A DNA stretch of 64,000 bases from Marinoscillum furvescens DSM 4134 (lineage in GTDB: Bacteria > Bacteroidota > Bacteroidia > Cytophagales > Cyclobacteriaceae). The DNA lies in the NCBI RefSeq assembly GCF_003386095.1, contig NZ_QREG01000013.1, positions 42,501-106,500 of the forward strand, written 5' to 3'. Below the pieces are notes generated by a model. The model worked only from the letters and a program-made list of their open reading frames with translations, had not been told where the DNA came from and made no database searches. Positions 16,885-27,256 of this stretch are shown here, piece by piece. Within the stretch, counting starts at the first letter, position 1; each line of letters starts with the position of its first letter. Position numbers and translations under genes: made by a program.

Positions 16885-18590
16885 TGAACACCATTGATTT
16901 AATCGTATTGTTTGGTACCCTGGGCTTCATTGTGAGCTATGGCGTATGGAAGACCCGCGGACAAAAAAACCTCGATAGTTACCTCCTGGGAGACCAGACC
17001 ATGAAATGGGGCACCATCGGACTATCCGTCATGGCTACTCAGGCGAGTGCTATTACCTTCATTTCCACGCCTGGGCAGGGTTATGAAAGCGGGATGGGAT
17101 TTGTTCAGAATTACTTTGGTCTACCCTTAGCACTCATCATTGTGTCTGCTGTATTTATTCCGATTTTTTATAAGCTAAAGGTCTATACCGCTTATGAATA
17201 CCTGGAGTCTCGCTTTGACCTCAAAACAAGACTTCTGGGTGCATTCTTGTTTCTAATACAGCGGGGTTTAGCTGCTGGCATCACCATATATGCGCCAGCT
17301 ATTATACTTTCCAGTATTTTAGAATGGAACCTTACTGCTACCATACTAGTAACTGGTACTCTGGTGATCATCTACACTGTGTCGGGAGGTACCAAGGCGG
17401 TGAGCATTACACAAAAGCAGCAAATGGCAGTGATCATGGGGGGGATGTTCGTAGCATTCTTTATGATCATTTCTTACATCACAGATTTTGTGAGTTTCGG
17501 TGATGCCGTGGTGATTGCAGGAAAACTCGAAAAGCTCAATGCTGTAGATCTGGATTTGAATTTTGAAAAACGCTATACACTTTGGTCTGGTTTGGCTGGA
17601 GGGCTGTTTCTAGCCCTATCTTACTTCGGTACAGACCAGTCTCAGGTGCAGCGATACCTTGGCGGAAAAAACGTCACAGAAAGTCGTATGGGGCTGATGT
17701 TCAATGCGGTACTAAAAATCCCCATGCAGTTTTTCATCCTTTTCGTGGGGGTGATGGTTTACGTCTTTTACTTGTTTTACACACCACCCGTGCATTTCAA
17801 GGATGCCAGTATTCAGCGGCTGAAAGCCTCAGACCAGTCAGCGGCGTATTTGCAGCTGGAAAATGAATACAATGAACTGATCGAGGAGCGTAAACAAGTG
17901 GCCTTGTCGCTTGCAGAGGTAGCAGATGAAGCGCAAGCACAAGCAGCAGAAAAGCTCCGAAGCCTGGATGCGCAATCTGTAGCCAAACGGGAAGAAGTAA
18001 AAGCAATGTTGTTGGAAATGGACCCAGCGATCGAGACCAAAGACTCTGATTATGTATTCTTGACGTTTATCTTGACATACTTACCTCATGGGCTCATAGG
18101 GCTGCTTATCGCAGTGATTTTTTCCGCTGCTATGTCTTCGACTTCTTCTGAGCTAAGTGCTTTGTCATCCACTACCAGTGTAGATTTTGCTAAGAGGCTC
18201 AATAAGTCATATGCCGGTTTGGGAAATGGCAAGCAGGTCTGGCTCTCTAAGTTGATCACATTGTGCTGGGGGATTTTGGCGATTTCTTTTGCGTTGCTAG
18301 CCAAAAACTCCGAAAACCTTATCGAAGCAGTCAATATTGTTGGAAGCATATTCTACGGGACTATTCTCGGCATTTTTTTAGTCGCTTTCTTTTTTCGCTT
18401 TGTAAAAGGTACTGCTGTATTTGTAGCGGCAATTATCGCCCAGCTTACAGTGATTGTTTTTCATTTTCTCACGGTATGGGAGATGATCACACTCGGATAC
18501 CTCTGGTACAATGCCATTGGTTGTGCGCTTACGATTCTGCTCAGCATAATATTTCAAAGTTTAGATAGAAGCAAGCCTACGAATAGCTAA
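16884..18590 (+). CDS. Sodium:solute symporter (SSS family)
   Basis: 568 residues from the ATG at 16884 (MNTIDLIVLFGTLGF), which is translationally coupled to the preceding membrane peptide. About 13 hydrophobic helices are visible. SSS-family markers include SVMATQASAITFISTPGQGYE in TM2, the repeated TM region GLAGGLFLALSYFGTDQSQVQRYL, and VIFSAAMSSTSSELSALSSTT in the late core, where the Ser/Thr residues form the sodium site in SSS transporters. Between late helices, residues ~305-385 form a charged coiled-coil-like insert (ENEYNELIEERKQV ... AAEKLRSLDAQS), unusual for the wider family. The substrate is probably a sugar or sugar derivative released by the upstream PIG-L enzyme; this is inferred from context only. 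Confidence 0.9.
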   Translation: MNTIDLIVLFGTLGFIVSYGVWKTRGQKNLDSYLLGDQTMKWGTIGLSVMATQASAITFISTPGQGYESGMGFVQNYFGLPLALIIVSAVFIPIFYKLKVYTAYEYLESRFDLKTRLLGAFLFLIQRGLAAGITIYAPAIILSSILEWNLTATILVTGTLVIIYTVSGGTKAVSITQKQQMAVIMGGMFVAFFMIISYITDFVSFGDAVVIAGKLEKLNAVDLDLNFEKRYTLWSGLAGGLFLALSYFGTDQSQVQRYLGGKNVTESRMGLMFNAVLKIPMQFFILFVGVMVYVFYLFYTPPVHFKDASIQRLKASDQSAAYLQLENEYNELIEERKQVALSLAEVADEAQAQAAEKLRSLDAQSVAKREEVKAMLLEMDPAIETKDSDYVFLTFILTYLPHGLIGLLIAVIFSAAMSSTSSELSALSSTTSVDFAKRLNKSYAGLGNGKQVWLSKLITLCWGILAISFALLAKNSENLIEAVNIVGSIFYGTILGIFLVAFFFRFVKGTAVFVAAIIAQLTVIVFHFLTVWEMITLGYLWYNAIGCALTILLSIIFQSLDRSKPTNS

Positions 18591-18995
18591 AGAGCAAAAT
18601 ATATAAGCATCTGGATACACTTAGCTGGCGTTTTATTGCTGCGTTGCTGGGCACTGTAATTGAGTCTTATATGTCCATTCGAATCTTTGGTGTAGAGTTA
18701 CATGGAATCCTATTTTGTTGGAAATGGGAGCTTCATGGTTTTTTTATTATTGATGTAGTTTTCTACGAAAGATCTGTTCTTTACATAATATTTGGTTCGC
18801 ATTCTGAATTTCCACTAAAAATGTAAGTCCAGGAGCTGGAATTAAGCATTTTTTATGAAATGCTCGATAGCTCCCCCTCATTTGCCGGATCAGCACATCC
18901 ACAGAATCCAGGCATTTTACTTTCATTGCTTTATCATTTTTTTAATTCCTCGGCTTCTAGTGGACGACAGCCGATTAACCAAACCTAAAAGTAAC
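18591..18995. other. 405-bp leader region upstream of susC
   Basis: No gene recognised; a 60-codon open frame at 18644-18826 has no supporting features. AGCATTT (18845-18851) and AAATGCT (18858-18864) form a small perfect hairpin. The region must contain the promoter of the polysaccharide locus and probably the binding site of the hybrid regulator encoded at 28841-32890, but I cannot identify either. Confidence 0.4.
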
Positions 18996-21900
18996 ATGAA
19001 GAGAAACCTACTGAAAATGATTAGGCCTGTAGTAGCACTGCGCTTGCTATGTGCATGGCTTATGCTAATGAGCTCGGGGCCGGTGTGGTCCTCGACAGTG
19101 GATGAGGAACAACTTACGGTAAGTGGTACTGTAAAGGATGAGTCAGGAGAAGCATTACCGGGTGCAACCATCGTTGAAAAAAGCACAATGAACGGTACTG
19201 TCACTGATCTGGATGGTCGTTTCAAGCTGTCAGTTGAAGAAGATGCCATATTAATTGTCTCCTTTGTGGGCTATGAAACCATGGAAATCGATGTGTCAGG
19301 AAGGAGTGTCATAGAAATCACCTTGAGGCCTGATTTTGAGAGTTTGGATGAAGTAGTGGTAGTTGGCTATGGTACTCAGAAGAAAGAGACGCTCACAGGA
19401 AGTGTTTCCTCGGTGCAGGGTGAAGAGTTCGTAAAGAGCCCACAACCAAACCTGAGTGGGGCATTTGCAGGGCGAGTGCCAGGAGTGATCGCCCTAAATC
19501 GATCTGGCGAACCAGGAGAAGATAATACCACGCTTCGAATTAGAGGTATAAGTACGCCAGGCAATAATGACCCGCTCGTGGTTATTGATGGGGTTGCCAA
19601 CAGGCTTGGTGGTCTTAATCGATTGGATCCGAATGATATTGCTTCTATCTCTGTACTGAAGGATGCCTCTGCGGCCATTTATGGTTCACAAGCGGCAAAT
19701 GGAGTAATCTTGGTAACCACCAAGAGAGGTGAGCAGGGTAAGCCTACATTTAGCTTTTCTCATAATCAGGGCTTTGTTCAGCCTACGGTATTACCCGAAA
19801 TGGCTGATGCACCTACCTACGCGCGGATTATCAATGAGATCAATTATTACCGGAATCCGGATGGAGGCATGAATCAAATTTACTCTGAAGAGGAAATTGG
19901 CTTGTTTCAGAATGGATCAGACCCGAATAATTATCCAAATTCTGATTGGGTAAGCGCTACTATTCGTGACTGGTCTTCTCAAGATCAACAAAGTTTGTCC
20001 GTGAGTGGTGGAGGTGAACAGGTTTCCTATTTCGCATCTCTGGGGCGCATCAATCAGGAGAGCATTTACGAAAACGGCATCACCAAATATCAACAGTACA
20101 GCTTACGCACCAATCTGGATATGCAGGTAAATGATCAGCTCAACATTGGAGTGGATATCACCGCACGCCAGGAGAATAGGCTGTATCCTACACGAGGAGC
20201 CGGGGATATTTTTCGAGCTATCTACCGAACTTATCCTACGATTCCGATCACTTATTCCAATGGACTTCCTTCAGCAGGAGTAGAAGATGCACAAAACCCA
20301 TTGGTAATGGTGACCGATGCACCAGGCACTGATAGGCACCCGGCTACTGTGCTTAACACTATGCTTAAATTTGATTACACGCTTCCCTTTTTGGAGGAAG
20401 TATCGATAAAAGGCTTTTATGCACACGATCGGTCGTTTCGTTCACGAAAGTTGTTTGCCACACCTTATACCGTGTATAGGATCAATAATAGCACTGATCC
20501 TGTATCCTATGATCGGGTGGTGGGTGGACCAGGGAGTCGCACACCGGAGCTAACTCAGCGTCAGCAAAATCAGATGCTGCAGACTTTCAACCTAAGCGTC
20601 AACTTCGAGAAAGATTTAGGTAAAAGTTACATCAAAGGTTTTGTGGCCTATGAGCAGCAGGAAGACAACTGGAATGAATTTCAGGCGTTTCGCGCTGGGT
20701 TTTTGTCAGATCAGATTCCTGAGCTAAGTCAGGGTGGATCAGAGCCCACCCAAAGCACCAACAGTGGGTACAGCACGCGATTTACCAGACGAAACTATTT
20801 TGGTCGATTTGCTTATGATTATGATCAAAAATACCTGCTGGAAGTACAAGCCAGATATGATGGTTCTTCCATATTCAAAGAAGGTAATCAATATGGATTT
20901 TTTCCTAGTGTGTCTGCCGGATGGAGAATCAGCGAAGAATCGTGGTTTAGTGTAGGGGCGATCAACAACCTAAAACTTAGAGGTAGCTATGGTTTGCTTG
21001 GAAATGACCGTGTAGATGCCTTTCAGTACCTAAACTCCTATAATCTACGCCAAATGGATTATGTGTCCAGTAACCTACAGCCCTTACCAATTTTCACGAT
21101 TCATCAACTGGCCAATCCTGAGATCACCTGGGAAACAGCCAAAAAATTGGATGTTGGATTAGAGCTCACACTGTTTGAAAATATCAAACTAGAGCTGGAT
21201 TACTTCAATGAGCGTCGTGAAGATTTGCTAACCGCACGTCAAGGCTCTTTGCCACAAGTTACGGGTATTGTAAACGAACGTGGTGTTGCCTCTATGATTC
21301 CTCAAGAAAACATTGGTGAGGTCGAAAATAAAGGTTTTGAAGCGATCTTAAACTTTCAGGAAAATTTCGGAGAAGTGCAATTTTTTGCTTCGGCTAATGC
21401 CACGTACAGCCAGAATAGAGTTGTATTTCTGGATGATGCAGCAGGTATTCCAGACTATCAGTTGAGAAAGGGTAAAGTACTTGGGTCATACCTCGTGTAT
21501 GACGCTATTGGTATTTTCAAAAATGCCGAAGATCTGGATAACAACGTCACGCTTCCCGGGCAGCAATTGGGGGATTTAATCTATCGTGATGTAGATGGAG
21601 ATGGTGAGATTACTGAGCTGGATCGTGTCCGATTAGATAAAAGCAATGTTCCTCAGCTCGTATACGGTGCTAGCTTTGGTGCAGGTTTCAAAGGTTTCGA
21701 CCTGAGTGTATTACTACAAGGACAGGCCAAAGTAGTGCAGCACGTGATGCCAGAAAGTGGTGAAGTTGGAAACTTTTTTAGCACATGGGCAGACAACAGA
21801 TGGAGTCCCACCAATCCAGGTGGTACTTATCCCAGAGTGGATGTAAGAACTTCATCCAGCATCAATGGAGGATTGTTTTACAATGATTTTTGGTTGCAAA

Positions 21901-22121
21901 ACACCGCGTTTTTACGAATCAAGAATGTGGAGCTTGGGTACACCCTACCAGAAGGTTTATTGGAGAAAATTGGATTGCAGTCTGCCAGGGTGTACATGAG
22001 TGGTTTTAATCTGGCCACCTTCACTGCTGCTACGGATATTGATCCTGAAGGAGATAGCGGTAATGGGCAGTTTTACCCACAACAAAAAATTGTCAATCTG
22101 GGTGTTAACATTAAATTCTAA
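18996..22121 (+). CDS. SusC/RagA-family TonB-dependent outer-membrane receptor
   Basis: Imports oligosaccharides across the outer membrane together with the SusD lipoprotein, powered by TonB. 1041 residues from the ATG at 18996; an earlier in-frame ATG at 18855 gives an N-terminus unlike a signal peptide. Order: signal peptide (ending PVWSS), carboxypeptidase-regulatory-like beta-sandwich (about 37-110, VSGTVKDESGEALPGATI), the SusC signature and plug (about 118 onward, LDEVVVVGYGTQKKETLTGS; VIDGVANR; SVLKDASAAIYGSQAANGVI), then a large barrel ending VNLGVNIKF. The SusD gene follows 6 bp later. Confidence 0.96.
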   Translation: MKRNLLKMIRPVVALRLLCAWLMLMSSGPVWSSTVDEEQLTVSGTVKDESGEALPGATIVEKSTMNGTVTDLDGRFKLSVEEDAILIVSFVGYETMEIDVSGRSVIEITLRPDFESLDEVVVVGYGTQKKETLTGSVSSVQGEEFVKSPQPNLSGAFAGRVPGVIALNRSGEPGEDNTTLRIRGISTPGNNDPLVVIDGVANRLGGLNRLDPNDIASISVLKDASAAIYGSQAANGVILVTTKRGEQGKPTFSFSHNQGFVQPTVLPEMADAPTYARIINEINYYRNPDGGMNQIYSEEEIGLFQNGSDPNNYPNSDWVSATIRDWSSQDQQSLSVSGGGEQVSYFASLGRINQESIYENGITKYQQYSLRTNLDMQVNDQLNIGVDITARQENRLYPTRGAGDIFRAIYRTYPTIPITYSNGLPSAGVEDAQNPLVMVTDAPGTDRHPATVLNTMLKFDYTLPFLEEVSIKGFYAHDRSFRSRKLFATPYTVYRINNSTDPVSYDRVVGGPGSRTPELTQRQQNQMLQTFNLSVNFEKDLGKSYIKGFVAYEQQEDNWNEFQAFRAGFLSDQIPELSQGGSEPTQSTNSGYSTRFTRRNYFGRFAYDYDQKYLLEVQARYDGSSIFKEGNQYGFFPSVSAGWRISEESWFSVGAINNLKLRGSYGLLGNDRVDAFQYLNSYNLRQMDYVSSNLQPLPIFTIHQLANPEITWETAKKLDVGLELTLFENIKLELDYFNERREDLLTARQGSLPQVTGIVNERGVASMIPQENIGEVENKGFEAILNFQENFGEVQFFASANATYSQNRVVFLDDAAGIPDYQLRKGKVLGSYLVYDAIGIFKNAEDLDNNVTLPGQQLGDLIYRDVDGDGEITELDRVRLDKSNVPQLVYGASFGAGFKGFDLSVLLQGQAKVVQHVMPESGEVGNFFSTWADNRWSPTNPGGTYPRVDVRTSSSINGGLFYNDFWLQNTAFLRIKNVELGYTLPEGLLEKIGLQSARVYMSGFNLATFTAATDIDPEGDSGNGQFYPQQKIVNLGVNIKF

Positions 22122-22127
22122 GTAAAG

Positions 22128-23852
22128 ATGAAAAATATTATAGTATTGATATTGGTGGCTGTTGTCATGCTAACATCTTGCGATGACGACTTTCTCGAAG
22201 TGGAAAGCCCCAACCTTACAGATCAGGCCGTATGGCAAGATGCTACCTTGGCGGAAGCTTTTGTACTAGGGTTGTATACCAGCATCCGAATTGCCGACAA
22301 GGAGCCTGGGCACAATGGAGGAGATACTCCGGGCGGCTTTGGTCGTGGTTTTCACTGGGCGCTGTTTAGTTCGGTAAGCGATGAGACGATTTATAGCAAC
22401 GATGATGCTACCTATTTGGTACAGCGCGGGCAAATGTCTCCGAGTAATTTTGGATTTATGAGTACCACATGGGGGCGCAGCTACCGTGGCATTCGAGAGG
22501 TGAACCTGGCTTTGTCAAAAGTAGATGTTCCTGAATCACCGTTTGAAGAAGATATCAAAAATCGGCTGATCGGTGAATTACATTTTATTCGAGCCTTTCG
22601 TTACTTTGATTTATTGAAAGGTTTTGGTCCTGTACCCATTATGGGCGATAGAGTGACATCACTTGAAGATGCTGATTTTTCAGAGTTATTTGATAGAAGA
22701 CCTATTCAGGAAGTGGTAGACTACATCGTGGCAGAATTGGATCTGGCTATCGCCAACCTACCCGCTGATAATGGGGCACGAGCTACCAGTGGAGCTGCAA
22801 TGGCACTCAAATCTCGCGTGTTGTTATATGCAGCAAGCCCTTTATATACGGAAACGGATGACCCAGCCAAATGGCAAGCGGCTGCTACAGCCGCCGAAGA
22901 GGTAATCAGTTTAGGCAAATACCAGTTGGTTACAGACTTGCGCTCGGACCCGGCAGAGAACTTCCAGCAATATTTCCTAAACCGAACAGCAACCAGTGAG
23001 GATATCTTCATGAGGTTTTACGTGGAGGAAAGCTCCTCAGGAGGAAGAGCCATTCCAATCGAGCGTATGAACGGACCGAATGGTTCTGGTGGCTGGGGTG
23101 GAAACTGTCCTATGCAGAATTTTGTAGATGATTTTGAGATGGATAATGGTCTGCCAATCACAGACCCTGCTAGTGGCTATGACGATCAGGATCCTTATAG
23201 CAATCGAGATCCAAGATTTTATGCAAGTGTGGTATACAATGGAGGTATGATCCGGGACAGGGCTTATGAAAGCTTTACACCTGGAGGTGCTGACAGCCCC
23301 GATGGCAACGAGCCCTGGAATACAAGTCCTACCGGATATCTCATGCGCAAGTTTATGCGTGAGGACATCAGCCTGAATTCCTGGAATCAAATGGGCACCA
23401 CTCCATGGAGATATTTCAGATATGCGGAGATACTGCTCAATTTTGCTGAAGCTCAAAATGAACTAGCTGGACCGAATTCTACTGGTAGTACCGGCTATAC
23501 TCCATATGCTGCGGTAAATGAGGTGAGAGCTCGTGCTGGAATGCCCGCATTGCCGGCAGGCTTAGACAAAGCAGCGTTTCGAGAGCGTTTGAGAAACGAA
23601 CGCAGGGTGGAGCTCGCCTTTGAAGAACACCGATATTTTGATGTTCGCAGATGGAAAATCGCCGAAACCGTCGAAAATCAGCCAGCACGGCGTGTGACTA
23701 TCACCAAGGAGTCTGATGGCTCTCTGACCTATTCTTACGATCAGGAAGCATTGAGCGGCAAGCAGTTTGAGCAGCAACACTATTGGTTCCCAATTCCATT
23801 AGAAGAGATTTCGGCCAGTGATGGTATGCTCGATCAAAACCCTTTTTATTAA
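22128..23852 (+). CDS. SusD/RagB-family surface glycan-binding lipoprotein
   Basis: 574 residues. The signal sequence ends in the lipobox MLTSC (Cys 18), followed by an acidic DDD, typical of surface-exposed Bacteroidota lipoproteins. The SusD fold is supported by the N-terminal helices (YRGIREVNLALSKVD, NRLIGELHFIRAFRYFDLLKGFGPVP), the RagB region (VDYIVAELDLAIANLP, AAMALKSRVLLYAASPLY) and the C-terminal RNERRVELAFEEHRYFDVRRWK and YWFPIPLEEI motifs. It forms the lid over the SusC barrel. A strong stem-loop directly follows the gene. Confidence 0.96.
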   Translation: MKNIIVLILVAVVMLTSCDDDFLEVESPNLTDQAVWQDATLAEAFVLGLYTSIRIADKEPGHNGGDTPGGFGRGFHWALFSSVSDETIYSNDDATYLVQRGQMSPSNFGFMSTTWGRSYRGIREVNLALSKVDVPESPFEEDIKNRLIGELHFIRAFRYFDLLKGFGPVPIMGDRVTSLEDADFSELFDRRPIQEVVDYIVAELDLAIANLPADNGARATSGAAMALKSRVLLYAASPLYTETDDPAKWQAAATAAEEVISLGKYQLVTDLRSDPAENFQQYFLNRTATSEDIFMRFYVEESSSGGRAIPIERMNGPNGSGGWGGNCPMQNFVDDFEMDNGLPITDPASGYDDQDPYSNRDPRFYASVVYNGGMIRDRAYESFTPGGADSPDGNEPWNTSPTGYLMRKFMREDISLNSWNQMGTTPWRYFRYAEILLNFAEAQNELAGPNSTGSTGYTPYAAVNEVRARAGMPALPAGLDKAAFRERLRNERRVELAFEEHRYFDVRRWKIAETVENQPARRVTITKESDGSLTYSYDQEALSGKQFEQQHYWFPIPLEEISASDGMLDQNPFY

Positions 23853-23874
23853 GGTATTTTTTTAACCTTTATTT

Positions 23875-23905
23875 CATGCGGAAGGCACCTCTTGCCTTCC
23901 GCATG
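23875..23905 (+). other. Perfect 13-bp intercistronic stem-loop after susD
   Basis: CATGCGGAAGGCA (23875-23887) pairs perfectly with TGCCTTCCGCATG (23893-23905) around the loop CCTCT. It is not followed by a T-run, so it looks less like a full terminator than an mRNA-stabilising or attenuating structure separating susCD from the downstream genes. Two in-frame ATGs (23876 and 23903) lie within its arms, which argues for the later start at 23915. Confidence 0.8.
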
Positions 23906-23914
23906 CTTACTTCT

Positions 23915-26900
23915 ATGGTACGGTTTGTTTTTTACTATATAATCAGCGCGCTTTTAATAGGCTGTGGCTCTACGTCTACAGAAGACTACCTGTTTACCCG
24001 ACTGAGTGCTGAGCAAACGAACGTTTCTTTTGTCAACCAGATAGATGACACCCCGCATCTCAACGGAATTTTATATGAATACCTCTATAACGGAGCGGGT
24101 GTAGCAGCAGAAGATTTTAATGCGGATGGATTGCTTGATCTTTATTTTGTTTCGAGCCTTGGTGAAAATCAACTTTACCTCAATCAGGGGAATTTCCAGT
24201 TTTTAAACGTTACCAAAAAAAGTGGCACATCAGGAGGCGCCGGACTGGCTACGGGCGTCACAGTTGTGGATATCAATGCTGATGGCCTACCGGATATTTA
24301 TGTCTGTAAGTCGGGTAAATTCACAGATCCCCGATACCGCAAAAATGAATTGTTTCTGCACATGGGAGTGGATGAGGAAGGGGTTCCGACTTTTAGAGAA
24401 GCGGCGGCTGAATTTGGGCTAGACCTGATGAATTATTCCACTCAGGCTACCTTTTTTGATTACGACTTAGATGGTGATTTGGATATGTTTCTGATCAATC
24501 ATGGTATCAGAGCTTATACAGATGCTGAAGTGTTGCATCTAAAAGAAAAGTACGAGCCATTACAAGCTGAGCAACTCTACGAAAATAGAGCAGGAAGCTT
24601 TCATGAGGTGAGCGCTCAGGCAGGTCTCATTCAAAATGGTCTGAGCTATGGCCTAGGGGTTGCTGTAGGGGATTTTAACAATGACAGTTGGCCAGATGTG
24701 CTCGTAAGTCATGATTACTCCGAGCGTGATCATCTGTACCTCAATTCCGGTAATAGAACTTTTAAAGAGGTGCTTCGTGAGTCTACAGGGCATACTTCCT
24801 TTTACAGTATGGGCAATGACATAGCCGATTTCAACAATGATGGCCTGCTTGATTTTATCACGTTGGATATGGCCGCAGAGACAAACTATGATATCAAAAC
24901 CTCCATGAGTGGAATGAATCCAAAGCAATTTGAAGCGCTAACGGAAAACGGGTTTCATTTCCAGTACATGTACAATGCATTGCAACTTAATAGAGGCTTG
25001 GTAGATGGTGTTCCTATGTTTTCAGATGTGGCTCAAATTGCCGGTGTGGCTAGTAGCGATTGGAGCTGGTCGCCGTTGTTTTTGGATGCCGATAACGATG
25101 GAGATAAAGATTTACTCGTCACTAATGGGGTTGTTCGCGACTTTCGAAACAATGATTTTTTAAGGTATAAGGAGGAGCGCTTCAATAGCTTTTTTGCAAG
25201 TGTAAAGCAACGTACTACCGAAACGCTACAAAAAGCACGGGAGCTCACTCATGAGCTCGTTAGTCAGATGCCCAGGCGTCCCAGGCCAAATCGCATCTAT
25301 CAAAATTTAGGAGGCATTCGGTTCAAAGATTCAGAATGGTTGCCTGCCGAACTTACAATATCTAATGGAGCCACTTACGCCGACTTGGATAACGATGGAG
25401 ACTTGGATTTGATCACAAATGATATGAATTCGATGGCTGGTATTTACCAGAACAATGGGCAAGCTGGTAATTTCATCACTGTAAAACTTCACGGAGACTC
25501 CCTCAACCCAGAGGCAATTGGCAGCAGGGTTACGGTGAGGACTGAAAGTGGACTCCATCAAATGACCGAGCTATACCGAGCTCGCGGATTTCAATCGAGT
25601 GTGAGCGCACGCCTTCATTTTGGACTAGATACCGCCAAAGCCGTGGAAGTTCGGGTCAGGTGGACTGATGGTACCTATAGTCCCTGGCTGAAAACTGAGG
25701 CAAATCAGGAGTTGGTGATTGAAAAGCATGAAATAGCGGAGGTAGAAGCTGAAAGCCCAGTGAGTTGGCTTGTCAATGAAAGTAAACTACTTGATGATCG
25801 ATTTGAGCATCACGAAAATGAGTTTGATGACTATGAGCGAGAGAGCTTGCTGCCCCATCGGCTCTCCCAAAATGGTCCGGCATTGGCTGTGGCCGATTTG
25901 AATGCAGATGGTCTGGATGACATTTTTATAGGTGGGGCTCATGGTCATTCGGGGCGCCTTCTTCTTCAAAATGAGAACGGCGGGTTTGAGTCACTTGCAG
26001 AAAATGTACTGGAACAAACAAAAGATTCCGAAGATGTGAGCGCTGTTTTTGCCGACCTGGATGGTGATGCCGACCTTGATCTATACGTGGTAAGTGGAGG
26101 CAACGAGTTTGGGCGTGGATCAGATGCGTTGGCAGATAAAATTTACCTCCAACTAAATGGCAATTGGACATTGTGGGAAGGGCACTTATTCGAAAGTGAG
26201 AGCGGTGGGGTAGTGAGTCCTTGTGATTATGATGCCGATGGTGATGTCGATTTATTCATTGGCAATTATCAAGTGCCGGGCGCATATCCGGTTTCCCCGG
26301 TTTCTTATCTCCTCAAAAACAATAGCCAGGGAGGTGTCCTTGAGTTTGAAGTGGTCAGTCTGGGAGAATTGGGAATGGTAACAGCTGCCAGTTGGGCGGA
26401 TTTTGATGGTGATGGAGCTTCTGACTTATTAGTGGCAGGGGAGTGGATGTCACCGGTCATCTTCTACAACCGCTCTGGTACACTAACCCAGTTTACAGCT
26501 TCTGATTTGGATGCCTACACAGGCTGGTGGACGGCTGTTGCAGTGGGAGACTTTGATCAGGACGGAGATCAGGATTTTGTGCTGGGTAATAATGGACTTA
26601 ACTATAAATATAAAGCTTCCGCAGAGGCACCTTTTGAGGTGTATTTCAATGACTTTGACAGGAATGGAGCAGGTGATATTGTGCTGGGCTTTCACGAGGA
26701 AGGTAAGGTTTATCCTGTGAGAGGACGTGAGTGTACCTCCAATCAGATACCCGTAGTTAAGTCGCGTTTTCAGAATTACGACGCATTTGCCCGTGCTACG
26801 CTAATAGATGTATTTGAAGAAGAACGACTAGCCAATAGTCTACATAGGAAGGTTACCACTTTTGCCTCAATGTATTTTGAAAATACTGGCGGCGAGTATT

Positions 26901-27256
26901 TGGCAAGACCATTGCCAGATATGGCACAGATCAGCAGCATTCGAAGCATCCTGCCTTATGACCTCAATGGAGACGGACGCCAAGACCTGATCGTACATGG
27001 CAATAGGTACGAATCTGAAGTAGAAACTCCTCGAAATGATGCTAACTATGGAATGGTACTCCTGAGTGATTCCCGGGGCGCTTTCATGGCGCAGCCTGCT
27101 GACCTTACCGGACTGCTGAGTGCAGGCAATGTGCGTCATGGTGCGCTCGTCAGAAGACCACAGGGGCTGAGCCTGTTATATGTACAAAATGATGGGCCTG
27201 CTCAACTTTTTAGAATTTATGATCAGACAAGAAATAAAAATGACGAAGCTTTTTAA
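23915..27256 (+). CDS. FG-GAP/VCBS-repeat lipoprotein with ASPIC/UnbV domain (CRTAC1-like)
   Basis: 1113 residues from the ATG at 23915 (MVRFVFYYIISALLIGC, lipobox Cys 17). It contains many Asp-rich calcium-binding FG-GAP repeats (DFNADGLLDLYFVS, DINADGLPDIYV, DYDLDGDLDMFL, DADNDGDKDLLV, DLDNDGDLDLI and others) forming probable beta-propellers, an ASPIC/UnbV domain in the middle (region GSRVTVRTESGLHQM ... LHFGLDTAKAVEVRVRWTDG), and a second propeller half. Such proteins often accompany SusCD pairs in marine Bacteroidota and are thought to be surface glycan-binding or assembly proteins; the role is not established. The GH30 gene start overlaps its 3' end by 17 bp. Confidence 0.88.
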   Translation: MVRFVFYYIISALLIGCGSTSTEDYLFTRLSAEQTNVSFVNQIDDTPHLNGILYEYLYNGAGVAAEDFNADGLLDLYFVSSLGENQLYLNQGNFQFLNVTKKSGTSGGAGLATGVTVVDINADGLPDIYVCKSGKFTDPRYRKNELFLHMGVDEEGVPTFREAAAEFGLDLMNYSTQATFFDYDLDGDLDMFLINHGIRAYTDAEVLHLKEKYEPLQAEQLYENRAGSFHEVSAQAGLIQNGLSYGLGVAVGDFNNDSWPDVLVSHDYSERDHLYLNSGNRTFKEVLRESTGHTSFYSMGNDIADFNNDGLLDFITLDMAAETNYDIKTSMSGMNPKQFEALTENGFHFQYMYNALQLNRGLVDGVPMFSDVAQIAGVASSDWSWSPLFLDADNDGDKDLLVTNGVVRDFRNNDFLRYKEERFNSFFASVKQRTTETLQKARELTHELVSQMPRRPRPNRIYQNLGGIRFKDSEWLPAELTISNGATYADLDNDGDLDLITNDMNSMAGIYQNNGQAGNFITVKLHGDSLNPEAIGSRVTVRTESGLHQMTELYRARGFQSSVSARLHFGLDTAKAVEVRVRWTDGTYSPWLKTEANQELVIEKHEIAEVEAESPVSWLVNESKLLDDRFEHHENEFDDYERESLLPHRLSQNGPALAVADLNADGLDDIFIGGAHGHSGRLLLQNENGGFESLAENVLEQTKDSEDVSAVFADLDGDADLDLYVVSGGNEFGRGSDALADKIYLQLNGNWTLWEGHLFESESGGVVSPCDYDADGDVDLFIGNYQVPGAYPVSPVSYLLKNNSQGGVLEFEVVSLGELGMVTAASWADFDGDGASDLLVAGEWMSPVIFYNRSGTLTQFTASDLDAYTGWWTAVAVGDFDQDGDQDFVLGNNGLNYKYKASAEAPFEVYFNDFDRNGAGDIVLGFHEEGKVYPVRGRECTSNQIPVVKSRFQNYDAFARATLIDVFEEERLANSLHRKVTTFASMYFENTGGEYLARPLPDMAQISSIRSILPYDLNGDGRQDLIVHGNRYESEVETPRNDANYGMVLLSDSRGAFMAQPADLTGLLSAGNVRHGALVRRPQGLSLLYVQNDGPAQLFRIYDQTRNKNDEAF

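Noticed and set aside
18644-18826. 60-codon open frame upstream of susC
   Set aside because: Low-complexity aromatic-rich sequence without recognisable features in a region expected to be a promoter and leader.
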